This document shows positions 37,946 to 46,996 of a stretch of 64,000 bases of DNA, in pieces (position 1 is the first letter of the stretch; every line of letters starts with the position of its first letter). The notes under the pieces are model-generated. The model was given only the letters and a program-made list of their open reading frames with translations, did no database searches and was not told the DNA's origin. The DNA lies in the NCBI GenBank assembly GCA_947647505.1, contig CANSKO010000003.1:1-64000 (forward strand), in the 5' to 3' direction. This DNA is from an uncultured Roseburia sp. (GTDB lineage Bacteria; Bacillota; Clostridia; Lachnospirales; Lachnospiraceae). The position numbers and the translations under genes are program-made.

Positions 37946-38280
37946 AGCGATTCCTCCCCATTTTTCATAAATTTGTCTACGATTTCTTTTGTTGCATGCC
38001 ATTCTTCGCATTTTTCCTGGTAAAAAACTTTGCCCTTTTCTGTGATCTGATAGTACGTTCTGCGTCTTCCGTTTGTCTCGCTTCCATAAAAAGAAGAGAT
38101 ATAACCGCTTTTTTCAAGACGTGTAAAGGCGGAATAGAGCGTCGTTTCCTTCATAATGTATCGTTCGGCGGTTCGCAGTTTGATCTCTCTGGAGATTTCA
38201 TATCCGTACGAGGGCTTTTCCAGAAGCAGACAAAGAAGGATCATGTCGTTGTAGCCGCGAATGCCGTCGCTGCTGATCAT
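37930..38280 (-). CDS. PadR-family transcriptional regulator
   Basis: LLCLLLEKPSYGYEISREI...YSAFTRLEKSGYISSFYGSETNGRRRTYYQITEKGK. Confidence 0.92.
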   Translation of the reverse strand: MISSDGIRGYNDMILLCLLLEKPSYGYEISREIKLRTAERYIMKETTLYSAFTRLEKSGYISSFYGSETNGRRRTYYQITEKGKVFYQEKCEEWHATKEIVDKFMKNGEESLWKPS

Positions 38281-38306
38281 GCCGTCACCTCCTGTATGTA
38301 TTACGA

Positions 38307-38348
38307 CTGTCGTAGTAATAAAATAGCACAATTACTACGACAGGTCAA
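38307..38348 (-). promoter_or_regulatory. promoter plus 13-bp inverted-repeat operator of the padR unit
   Basis: On -: TTGACC-17 nt-TATTTT. CTGTCGTAGTAAT (38307-38319) / ATTACTACGACAG (38331-38343) is a perfect inverted repeat overlapping it. Confidence 0.75.
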
Positions 38349-38355
38349 GTAATTT

Positions 38356-40521
38356 TTAAAAATTCATATGTCGGATATACAGATCATGGAAATTGGCTTC
38401 TTTTGCAAGCGTAATTTCCTCTGCCAGCGTCTGGATGCGCAGCAGGGGCGCCGGATTCTGCGCGGCGAGGTAGCGTATGGCGCCGAGCAGAGACGTATTT
38501 CCGGCCGCCGTGGTTTTTGCGGCAAGCGCTTCTGGCAGCAGTCCGACGGCCGCGGCCGTATCGCGGTTTAAAAAGTAGCCGAAGCCGCCGGCGAGATATA
38601 CGCGCGCAATATCCCCGTAATGCAAGCCGGAATGCAGCAGCAGAAGCTCTATGCCGGCGCGTATGGCGGCTTTTGCCATCTGGATTTCCCGAATATCCTG
38701 CTGCAAAAGAAGAATTGTTTCTCCGCTTTCTGTCTTTGCAAGCGGATATCCATGCTTAAAATAGGGTTCTGACAGCTTTCCGGTCGAATCGATCAGGCGC
38801 GCGGCGAGCAGCTCGGCCGTTGCTTCCAGGACTCCCGTTCCGCAGATTCCAAGAGGCGGCTGATCGCCGATCGTCTTGATTTTTGGCGTTGAACCGGAAA
38901 GCGTGACGCCGGAAATTGCGCCGGGAATGCTGCCGACGCCCCATCGAATGCCGCCTCCTTCCAGCGCGGGACCGGCGGCGGCAGAGGCGACAAAAAGGCG
39001 TTCGCCGGTCCAGAGGGCCATTTCCCCGTTGGTGCCAAGATCCAGAAACAGCGTCGGCTGCGTTTCATTTAAGATATCACAGGCGTAGAGGCCAGCGACA
39101 ATGTCTGCGCCCACGAAGGCGGAAATGCCCGGAAGCAGCGTAATATCGGGCGGGATGTCCCGTGCGCATGGCGCCTGCATCAGCGCTTCATAAGAAAGCG
39201 TTTCCGGAGCGAGCGTCACCGGCGTAAAGGGGTCACGGCAGAAGCCCGCGCAGGAATAGCCGCGCAGCAGATGCAGCAGAACCGTGTTGGCCGCAATGAC
39301 GATATGGCGCAAAACGTCCGTGGACGAAAGATGTCTGCTTACAAGCGTCTTTATGCCGTCGGCAAGGTCCTGTTGCAGACAGCGGCGCAGTGCGTCCTGT
39401 TTTCCGCGTTCGGCCGCCTGTATCCGGCTGATCACGTCTGCGCCATAGGCGCGCTGCGCATTGCTTCTGGTGCAGGTGTCCAAAAGAGCGCCGGTTTTTC
39501 GGGAAAGAAGGGAGAAGGCAAGCGTCGTCGTGCCAATATCAATGGCGATGCCATACTCGTTTGCATTGTGTGCGCCGGATATCATTTCCGGTAGAAGCTG
39601 GAACGTTTCGCTTCCTAAAGCGGCAAATGTATGCGAATTCTGGTTCCGCTGCGGAAGGGAAATCGAAAGATCCTGTTCCAAAATGGCTCTGCATGCAAGG
39701 CGCATGCCGTCCGCGCGTTCCTCCTCTGTAAAACGAACCGTATCTTCCGGCGTTACGGGAAGCCATCCCTTTGTGACGCGGACGGCGCATTTGCCGCACG
39801 TTCCTCTGCCGCCACAGTCCGCAGGGAAAAGGATATGATGCGTTTGCAGCACAGTAAAAAGCGCGTCTCCCTTATGGCAGGAGAGCTCGGTCGGGGGCGC
39901 GCCGGGCGCCGTTTCAACGGAAAGCAGAAGCCGCCCGTTTTTTCGCATGGAACAGTCGGGGGCGCTGCAGGATGGACAGGCATGCGCCGCGTGGCGCTGC
40001 GTCACGTCATCGGTCAGCGCAAATACAAGCGTCATGCTTTTGACGGGATGCAGCATATAGCCGGAGGTCATGGAAAGCCCAAGCGTGCGGTCCGCTTCTA
40101 CGGCGTCAAATGCCGCCGTGCGTTCTTCGGAAGGCAGGTCGTCCGGGATTTCATACCTTTTGGCAATGCCGAAGCCCTCTTCCAGACAAATCGTTTCTAT
40201 AGCGGGCAGAAGCTGTTCCTCCAGTGCGAACAGGCAGCTGTCGGCCATGGCGTTTAGAGTTGCCGCCGCAAGCATATCGTTTTGTTTCTGAAAGGCTTCG
40301 ATGCGTCGTTCGATATTGCCGCCGATTGTAAGGAGCGCATACAGAAAGTATGAGTTGTTTTGCCGCTTCTTAATGCAAATAGCGGCTTTTGTCTGTATTC
40401 GAAGCCGGATTTCCGGAAGCAGTTTTTCAAAGAGGCCGGCCGTATCCGAACCGAGGAGGGCCGTTACGGTTTCTTTGGAGGGGGTGATGCGCGTTCCTGT
40501 TAAAATTCGAATGTCATGCAT
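38356..40521 (-). CDS. ASKHA-domain [2Fe-2S] corrinoid-protein reductive activase (RamA/DUF4445-like)
   Basis: CGGRGTCGKCAVRV ferredoxin motif; YGIAIDIGTTTLAFSLLSRKTG and FLDLGTNGEMALW ASKHA motifs. Confidence 0.85.
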   Translation of the reverse strand: MHDIRILTGTRITPSKETVTALLGSDTAGLFEKLLPEIRLRIQTKAAICIKKRQNNSYFLYALLTIGGNIERRIEAFQKQNDMLAAATLNAMADSCLFALEEQLLPAIETICLEEGFGIAKRYEIPDDLPSEERTAAFDAVEADRTLGLSMTSGYMLHPVKSMTLVFALTDDVTQRHAAHACPSCSAPDCSMRKNGRLLLSVETAPGAPPTELSCHKGDALFTVLQTHHILFPADCGGRGTCGKCAVRVTKGWLPVTPEDTVRFTEEERADGMRLACRAILEQDLSISLPQRNQNSHTFAALGSETFQLLPEMISGAHNANEYGIAIDIGTTTLAFSLLSRKTGALLDTCTRSNAQRAYGADVISRIQAAERGKQDALRRCLQQDLADGIKTLVSRHLSSTDVLRHIVIAANTVLLHLLRGYSCAGFCRDPFTPVTLAPETLSYEALMQAPCARDIPPDITLLPGISAFVGADIVAGLYACDILNETQPTLFLDLGTNGEMALWTGERLFVASAAAGPALEGGGIRWGVGSIPGAISGVTLSGSTPKIKTIGDQPPLGICGTGVLEATAELLAARLIDSTGKLSEPYFKHGYPLAKTESGETILLLQQDIREIQMAKAAIRAGIELLLLHSGLHYGDIARVYLAGGFGYFLNRDTAAAVGLLPEALAAKTTAAGNTSLLGAIRYLAAQNPAPLLRIQTLAEEITLAKEANFHDLYIRHMNF

Positions 40522-40542
40522 AAGAGATCCTTTCCTTATTAA

Positions 40543-40572
40543 AAGAAAAAGCTGCCTTTTGACAGGCAGCTC
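40543..40572 (-). terminator. intrinsic terminator downstream of the trpB2-like gene
   Basis: agctgcct-tttgac-aggcagct with a T-rich run on -. Confidence 0.75.
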
Positions 40573-40583
40573 GTTTCGTTTTG

Positions 40584-41957
40584 TTAATCGAGATCCGGGA
40601 GGGAGGCAAAGCCCGGTTCAAGGTCTTTGTCCGTCGGGATAAAATCCGACATGGCGCCGTCGTTGTATTTTTGGTAGGCGACCATATCAAAATATCCCGT
40701 TCCGGTCAGGCCGAAGACAATTGTTTTGGCTTCGCCCGTTTCTTTGCACTTGATCGCTTCGTCGATTGCGGCGCGGATGGCGTGCGCGCTTTCCGGCGCG
40801 GGCAGAATGCCTTCCACTCGTGCAAATTGTTCTGCCGCTTCAAATACGGCGTTCTGCTCCACGGCGCGCGCTTCCATATAGCCGTCATGGTACAGCTGCG
40901 ACAGCACGGAGCTCATGCCGTGGTAGCGAAGGCCGCCGGCATGATTGGCAGATGGAATAAAGCCGCTGCCCAATGTATACATTTTTGCCAGCGGACATAC
41001 GTTTCCGGTGTCGCAGAAGTCGTATGCAAATTTTCCTCTGGTAAAGCTGGGGCAGGAAGCCGGTTCTACCGCAATAAAACGGTAATCCTTCTCGCCGCGC
41101 AGCTTCTCGCCCATAAACGGAGCGATTAAGCCGCCGAGGTTGGAGCCGCCTCCGGCGCAGCCGATAATCATATCCGGCACGATGCCATATTTATCCAGCG
41201 CGGCCTTTGTCTCAAGCCCGATGATTGACTGATGCAAAAGCACCTGATTGAGCACGCTTCCAAGCACATAGCGGTAGCCTTCGGTCGTCGTCGCGGCTTC
41301 AACCGCTTCGGAAATGGCGCAGCCAAGACTTCCGGTTGTTCCCGGATGCTCCTGTAAGATCTTGCGGCCGATCGCCGTCGTATCGGATGGAGACGGCGTT
41401 ACGCTTGCGCCGTACGTGCGCATGACTTCGCGTCGGAACGGCTTCTGCTCATAGGAGACCTTTACCATATAGACCCTGCAGTCGAGATCAAAATAAGAGC
41501 ATGCCATAGAAAGCGCGGTGCCCCACTGACCGGCTCCGGTCTCTGTGGTAACGCCTTTTAAGCCCTGCTTTTTCGCGTAATAGGCCTGTGCGATCGCGGA
41601 GTTTAGCTTGTGGCTGCCGCTGGTGTTGTTGCCTTCAAATTTGTAGTAGATGTTCGCCGGCGTCTTCAGCTTTTCTTCCAGGCAGTAGGCGCGTACGAGC
41701 GGCGAAGGACGGTACATTTTATAAAATTTTAAAATTTCCTCTGGAATATCAACGTAAGGAGTCGCTTCATCCAGCTCCTGCCGCGCAAGCTCCGTACAGA
41801 ATACGCCGGACAGCTCTTCTAACGTCATAGGCTGTTTCGTCCCTGGATTTAAAAGCGGCGCCGGTTTCTTTTGCATGTCAGCGCGCATATTGTACCATTG
41901 TCCTGGCATCTCGTGTTCATGCAGATAGATTTTGTAGGGTATTGCCGGATTGTTCAT
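40584..41957 (-). CDS. TrpB-like pyridoxal-phosphate enzyme (TrpB2 type)
   Basis: EGNNTSGSHKLNSAIAQAYYAKKQG PLP-Lys motif; VTTETGAGQWGTALSMA; IGCAGGGSNLGGL; length and N-terminus are TrpB2-like. Confidence 0.9.
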   Translation of the reverse strand: MNNPAIPYKIYLHEHEMPGQWYNMRADMQKKPAPLLNPGTKQPMTLEELSGVFCTELARQELDEATPYVDIPEEILKFYKMYRPSPLVRAYCLEEKLKTPANIYYKFEGNNTSGSHKLNSAIAQAYYAKKQGLKGVTTETGAGQWGTALSMACSYFDLDCRVYMVKVSYEQKPFRREVMRTYGASVTPSPSDTTAIGRKILQEHPGTTGSLGCAISEAVEAATTTEGYRYVLGSVLNQVLLHQSIIGLETKAALDKYGIVPDMIIGCAGGGSNLGGLIAPFMGEKLRGEKDYRFIAVEPASCPSFTRGKFAYDFCDTGNVCPLAKMYTLGSGFIPSANHAGGLRYHGMSSVLSQLYHDGYMEARAVEQNAVFEAAEQFARVEGILPAPESAHAIRAAIDEAIKCKETGEAKTIVFGLTGTGYFDMVAYQKYNDGAMSDFIPTDKDLEPGFASLPDLD

Positions 41958-42043
41958 AGTCGCGTTCTCCTTTTTTTCTTTTTAAACTATCACTTCATGC
42001 GGGTTCTGTCAATAAAAAAATGGAAGGGGGGATTTGATAAAAA

Positions 42044-42072
42044 TTGACTTTTCATTTGGAAAATGGTATAGT
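42044..42072 (+). promoter_or_regulatory. sigma-A-type promoter for the Big2 surface protein
   Basis: TTGACT-17 nt-TATAGT, 35 nt before the ATG at 42108. Confidence 0.65.
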
Positions 42073-42107
42073 TTGCGGTGAAAAAATTTAGAAAAAGGAG
42101 AGATTTT

Positions 42108-45100
42108 ATGAAAAGTGCGAGAAAATTATGGCTTGCAGCGCTGCTTCTTTTGCTTGTAATCGGGCAGTGCGCGGATGTGTCGGCAGGGGCAAAATCATCC
42201 TCAGGAAAGTATGAGGTGAAGCTGAATAAGAGCGTCTGCACGGTGAAAAAGGGGAAGACGGTCCGGCTAAAGGCCGTATTGAGCAAGGCGGCAAAAGGAA
42301 AAAAGGTAGAGTGGTCGTCAAGCAACCGGAAGGTGGCGGATGTTAAGCCAAACGGCAGCGTAAAAGCGAAGAAGAACGGAAAAACCACGATTACGGCGAA
42401 AATTGCAGGGACGAAGGCGAAAGCAAGCTGTAAGCTTACCGTGGGCACGCCGGTGCAGGGCATTCAATTGTCGCAGACGTCTGTTTCTTTAGAGCCGGGC
42501 GCGACGTTTGCTTTAAAGGCAACCGTATCGCCAAAGAAGCCGTCGAATAAAAAAATAGCGTTTGCGTCGGACAACAGTCAGGTTGTTTCGGTTTCGTCCA
42601 AAGGCGTTTTGACGGCAAAGCAGGAAGGGACGGCGAAAATTACCGTAGCGTCCGTAGACGGTTCGGATAAAAAGGCAGTTTGTCAGGTGACAGTTTCCAA
42701 AAAAGAAATTCTTATTACACAGCTGACGTTAAACGCTTCCGAGGCGGCGCTTGTGCCGGGAGAGCAGATACAGCTGTCCGCATCGGTTCAGCCGGAAAAT
42801 GCGACAAATCCAACGGTTCAATGGACTTCCAGCAATGCAGGCGTAGCGGCGGTCGGTCCGTCCGGACTGGTGCATGCGTCGGGAGAAGGCATTGCGACGG
42901 TATACGCAACATCGGCAAATGGCGTGCGCGCGGCATGTGACGTCAGGGTATCTTACAAAGGAGACGTCAGCAGTCAGGCGGAGCTTGCACTGGCGCTGTC
43001 CAGTAAAATGGTTACAAATATTCGTTATACCTCAAATCAGGCGGGAGAAATTATAATTCCGGCTGGCGATTACAGCAGAAAGACGCTGGAAATTCATGCT
43101 CCAAATGCGGAAGTGATCAATCGCGGGCGTTTTGCGAAAGTAAAGATTTCAGCAATTGCAGAGCGCACATATACGGAATGCGGGAACAACGTGATTGATT
43201 TTCACGCGGCAAACGGCCGTATCGTAGTGGAAGAAGGGGGCATCGCCGCTATTTGTCTTTCTGATGCGGGCAATCAGAGCGTTCAGCTGGAAAATAACGG
43301 ACTGGTGCAGAACTTGCAGGTTCCGGCGAAAGCGCGTCTGGCGATTGCCGGACAAAATGCGGTGCCGGTGTCGCTTGGCGCGGGCGCGGCAGGTACGGAG
43401 GTTATAACGGAAGCGGAGCTGTCGATTCGCGCGTCGGCATCGTGGGATATGACGATATTGCCCGGCGGCGAAAACACGAAAGCGACGATTGACGACCGCC
43501 TCTGCATGCCTTCCATTACAGGGATTGGCTGTATTCCGGTTGTAGTCAGTGCGGAACAGGACGTCGTTCATATTCCGGCAGAGATGAAAGACGGGATCGA
43601 AATTGACCAGAGCGTTGCCGTTTCCGGAACGATTCAGGAATATGATCTGGAAGAAGACGCGCCGGATCTGAGTGCCGAAGCGGTTTTGGACGAAACGGAT
43701 GGAAGCTATCATGTGAAGAATCAGGCTTCTGTGGGAACTTCCATTTATATGCTGCCGTATCAGGCGTCCAATTCCGATATGCATGCAGAAAATTACGAAG
43801 ATTATATAGAGGGGCTTTCCGCAGCCGCTGTTTCGGATGAAGCGGGAAATTATGAAATTCCGGACGTCAGGATCGGCAATTACTGGCTGATTGTGCAAAA
43901 AGAAGGCTATGCGCCTGTAATACAGAATCTGTTTATTACCAGCTTCCAGACCGAAACGTATGCGAATAATCAGATTGACCTGTTGAGCGATGCATTTGCA
44001 GGAATTCCGAATACGGAAGAAATTTCCGGCACGATTGTGGATGGCCTGACCGGGGAATCGGTCAATGCGGAAGGGCTTATCATAAAACTGAGGACGGGAA
44101 GCAACAGCATTGCAAAAGCTGCGGAGCAGACGGCAGTGACGGATGAAGACGGCAGATACCGCTTTGAGGATATTCCTGCGGGCGTATATACGATCGAAGC
44201 CATAGACGTCAGAGAAGGTCTCTCAGAAGATGCGATTCGGTACAATCCTGCCTACACGACGATTATAGTGGCGGCGCCATATTTAAGCAGCGATCGTTAC
44301 AATCTGATTGTAAACCAGAGGATGCAGAGCATTACCGGAAGCGGTCTGGTGCAGTTTACGCTGGAATGGGGGACGGAAGAGTCCGGAGCAAGCGCGGATA
44401 TTGACTCGCATCTGATTGGGCCGTCTGCGGATGGAGACGGCACGTTCCATGTCTATTACAGCGATCAGACGTATGAAATCTGGGATGATGAAGAGTATGA
44501 ATATATCCGGTATGCGGATCTGGATGTAGACGATACGGATTACGAAGGACCGGAGCATACGACGATTTATCAGGAAACGCCGGGCATTTACCGGTTTTAC
44601 ATTCATAACTTTTCAGAGCGCAGTTCCGACAATTCCGACAGAATGGCAAAATCATCTGTCAGAGTAACGATTACGATCGGGTCCAGCGCGTATACGTACT
44701 ATTGTCCGAATCAAACGGGAAATTTATGGTATGTGTGCGATTATAATTCCATGACGCATACGATTGTTCCCAAAAATATTGTAAGTACATTTTTGGAAGA
44801 CGAATCCATGATTGGAATGTCGGAAGAAGAGCTGAACGAACGCTATCTGGAATCGGCGAAGCAGTCGGCTCTGGATGCGGCGGATACGTTTGAAGATTAT
44901 CTGGCGTATTTCAACGACGGCGCGGCAAAAGAAGCATACATGGAACAGATTTTAAGCTGGAAAAATCAGATTTCATTGCTGACGGATTATCAGGAGGCGA
45001 GACGGCTTTCCACTGTGATACAGGAAGCTTATGACGAAATGGAATACGCCATAGAGCATCCGTGGATTGTGGCGGATAATTTACTCGATTATGAAATGGG

Positions 45101-45839
45101 CAGCGTAGAAGAGGACGGGACAGGACGGCGATTCCGGGAATTTATATGTCAGGTTCTGTCTGGGGAAGAGCTGGAAAATCTGAGCGTATCTTATGATGGA
45201 GAGGAAGAAGCGGAATATGAGATAGAAACGATGCCGGATGATTCGAAGGGTTATCGCTATGTCCTCCATATGAGCTATGCCAATGGATTATCCTGTGATT
45301 ACAGGATTCGATGCGTCGATGGAAGCGATCTTATTGCTTCTACGATTTTGAATTATGTGCGTGAATGCAATTATATTCTGGATATGTTTGAAGAATGTGA
45401 AGACATACGAAACAGCAGAGCCGAGGTGTCCAGATTGCAGCAGCAGGGACTTGCCGTAACGTCGAGGTCTGAGCTTTCGGAGATCTGTTATCAGATCGAA
45501 GAGATTAGAGAACGCTATCGGTATGAAATTTCCATAGGTTCTGTCCGGGCGGAAGGACTGGAAGACTGGTGGGAAACGATAATCGAGGAAACAGACGAAG
45601 ACGACGAGGTCATTGGCAAAAAATCCGTACTTCGTCTGGATCGTGACGAGGATGTAACGGATGCGGAAATTCTGAGCAAGCTTATCATTGAATTTGAGGC
45701 GTATGAAGAGTCGGAGCTTCCGATTACGTATGAGCTCATAAAACTGGAAGCAGACGCTTCTTATCAGGCGCTTTTGAAAATTACGAATCCGGCGACGGGG
45801 CATATCCGGAACACGTATATTCGGATTACAGAATATTGA
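42108..45839 (+). CDS. large secreted protein with Big2 Ig-like repeats, carboxypeptidase-regulatory-like domains and a YfaP-like domain
   Basis: Signal peptide; VTVSKKEILITQLTLNASEAALVPGEQIQLSASVQPENATNPTVQWTSSNAGVAAV; SGTIVDGLTGESVNAEG...VTDEDGRYRFEDIPAGVYTIEA; VQFTLEWGTEESGASADIDSHLIGPS. Confidence 0.85.
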   Translation: MKSARKLWLAALLLLLVIGQCADVSAGAKSSSGKYEVKLNKSVCTVKKGKTVRLKAVLSKAAKGKKVEWSSSNRKVADVKPNGSVKAKKNGKTTITAKIAGTKAKASCKLTVGTPVQGIQLSQTSVSLEPGATFALKATVSPKKPSNKKIAFASDNSQVVSVSSKGVLTAKQEGTAKITVASVDGSDKKAVCQVTVSKKEILITQLTLNASEAALVPGEQIQLSASVQPENATNPTVQWTSSNAGVAAVGPSGLVHASGEGIATVYATSANGVRAACDVRVSYKGDVSSQAELALALSSKMVTNIRYTSNQAGEIIIPAGDYSRKTLEIHAPNAEVINRGRFAKVKISAIAERTYTECGNNVIDFHAANGRIVVEEGGIAAICLSDAGNQSVQLENNGLVQNLQVPAKARLAIAGQNAVPVSLGAGAAGTEVITEAELSIRASASWDMTILPGGENTKATIDDRLCMPSITGIGCIPVVVSAEQDVVHIPAEMKDGIEIDQSVAVSGTIQEYDLEEDAPDLSAEAVLDETDGSYHVKNQASVGTSIYMLPYQASNSDMHAENYEDYIEGLSAAAVSDEAGNYEIPDVRIGNYWLIVQKEGYAPVIQNLFITSFQTETYANNQIDLLSDAFAGIPNTEEISGTIVDGLTGESVNAEGLIIKLRTGSNSIAKAAEQTAVTDEDGRYRFEDIPAGVYTIEAIDVREGLSEDAIRYNPAYTTIIVAAPYLSSDRYNLIVNQRMQSITGSGLVQFTLEWGTEESGASADIDSHLIGPSADGDGTFHVYYSDQTYEIWDDEEYEYIRYADLDVDDTDYEGPEHTTIYQETPGIYRFYIHNFSERSSDNSDRMAKSSVRVTITIGSSAYTYYCPNQTGNLWYVCDYNSMTHTIVPKNIVSTFLEDESMIGMSEEELNERYLESAKQSALDAADTFEDYLAYFNDGAAKEAYMEQILSWKNQISLLTDYQEARRLSTVIQEAYDEMEYAIEHPWIVADNLLDYEMGSVEEDGTGRRFREFICQVLSGEELENLSVSYDGEEEAEYEIETMPDDSKGYRYVLHMSYANGLSCDYRIRCVDGSDLIASTILNYVRECNYILDMFEECEDIRNSRAEVSRLQQQGLAVTSRSELSEICYQIEEIRERYRYEISIGSVRAEGLEDWWETIIEETDEDDEVIGKKSVLRLDRDEDVTDAEILSKLIIEFEAYEESELPITYELIKLEADASYQALLKITNPATGHIRNTYIRITEY

Positions 45840-45860
45840 TTGTAAAAATTTGATAAGAAA

Positions 45861-45892
45861 CGCCAGGCGCTTTCGGGCGTCTGGCGCTTTTT
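45861..45892 (+). terminator. intrinsic terminator
   Basis: cgccaggcgc-tttcgg-gcgtctggcg followed by cttttt. Confidence 0.85.
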
Positions 45893-46048
45893 ATCGTCCG
45901 GCGGGCGCCGGGCGCTTTGAGCCTGTAAAATGCGCAGGGTAAGCCAGAGGTCTGATTTCTGTTGCAATTTTAGATTGTTATTGCAGAGGACATAGTGTTA
46001 TAATGCATTACGGAGGCAGCGAGTAACAGGAGGATAGGAGGTAGCTCT

Positions 46049-46852
46049 ATGAATGTTATAATTCAAAATGATGTTGCATCCGCAACGTGTCAGACGCACG
46101 GGGCGGAACTGATATCGTATCGGACGGCCGAGGGAAAAGAATACATGTGGCAGAAGGACGCCGCATATTGGGCCAAATGCGCGCCGACGCTTTTTCCGTA
46201 TGTCGGACCCGTTTCATCTCCGGTTACGATTCGGGGCGCAGCATGCGGCGTCCCCCGTCATGGATTTGTAAAAGATGTGGAATTTGAAATTGAGGAAAAA
46301 GGAAGCGATTATGTTGTACTGAAAACGGCGGCGGACGCGGATACGCGCGCGATGTATCCCTATGCATTTTCGTTTACCGTTACATTTCGGCTGCGCGGCG
46401 CAGTTTTGGACGTCATATACGGCGTTTCGAATGCGGGCAAAGAGGAAATGCCGTTTTTGATTGGCGGACATCCGGGATTTTTCTGCCCGATGGAGGAAGG
46501 GGCGCAGTTTACAGATTATGTGATTCATTTTGAAGGCGGAGAAAGAGAAGATGTGCCGCTAAGCTATCCGTTATTTGATAACGACGCTATTTTCTTTGAA
46601 GATCTTAAGCAGAGGAGCATTACGCTTGTGCATAAGGATACGAAAAAGGGGCTGCGGTTTGCGTTTCCGGATTATCCGTCCGTGGCGTTCTGGACGCCGA
46701 TTGGAAAAGAAGCGCCGTTTCTCTGCATTGAGCCGTGGTGCGCCGGGACGCTTGAGCAGGTGCCGGATACCGAAATGACGGCGAAGAAATACGTACAGTA
46801 TCTTTCGGCGGGCGCATCCTGCGCATATCGGTTTTCCTTTGCGCCATGTTAG
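46049..46852 (+). CDS. aldose 1-epimerase family protein (LacX-like)
   Basis: HGAELISYRTAEGKEYMWQKDAAYWAKCAPTLFPYVG; GGHPGFFCPM; CIEPWCAGTLEQ. Confidence 0.88.
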   Translation: MNVIIQNDVASATCQTHGAELISYRTAEGKEYMWQKDAAYWAKCAPTLFPYVGPVSSPVTIRGAACGVPRHGFVKDVEFEIEEKGSDYVVLKTAADADTRAMYPYAFSFTVTFRLRGAVLDVIYGVSNAGKEEMPFLIGGHPGFFCPMEEGAQFTDYVIHFEGGEREDVPLSYPLFDNDAIFFEDLKQRSITLVHKDTKKGLRFAFPDYPSVAFWTPIGKEAPFLCIEPWCAGTLEQVPDTEMTAKKYVQYLSAGASCAYRFSFAPC

Positions 46853-46996
46853 CGGCTGTCCGGTTTTGGGACATGCGCTTACGCATCAGGCAGGAGGAAG
46901 GAAATTTGCAGATCTGGCGTATGGGAAGGGATTACAGAAGGAGAATTTGCCTATACTAACAATATATGGAGGAACAGGCGATTTTTGGAGGTGGCA

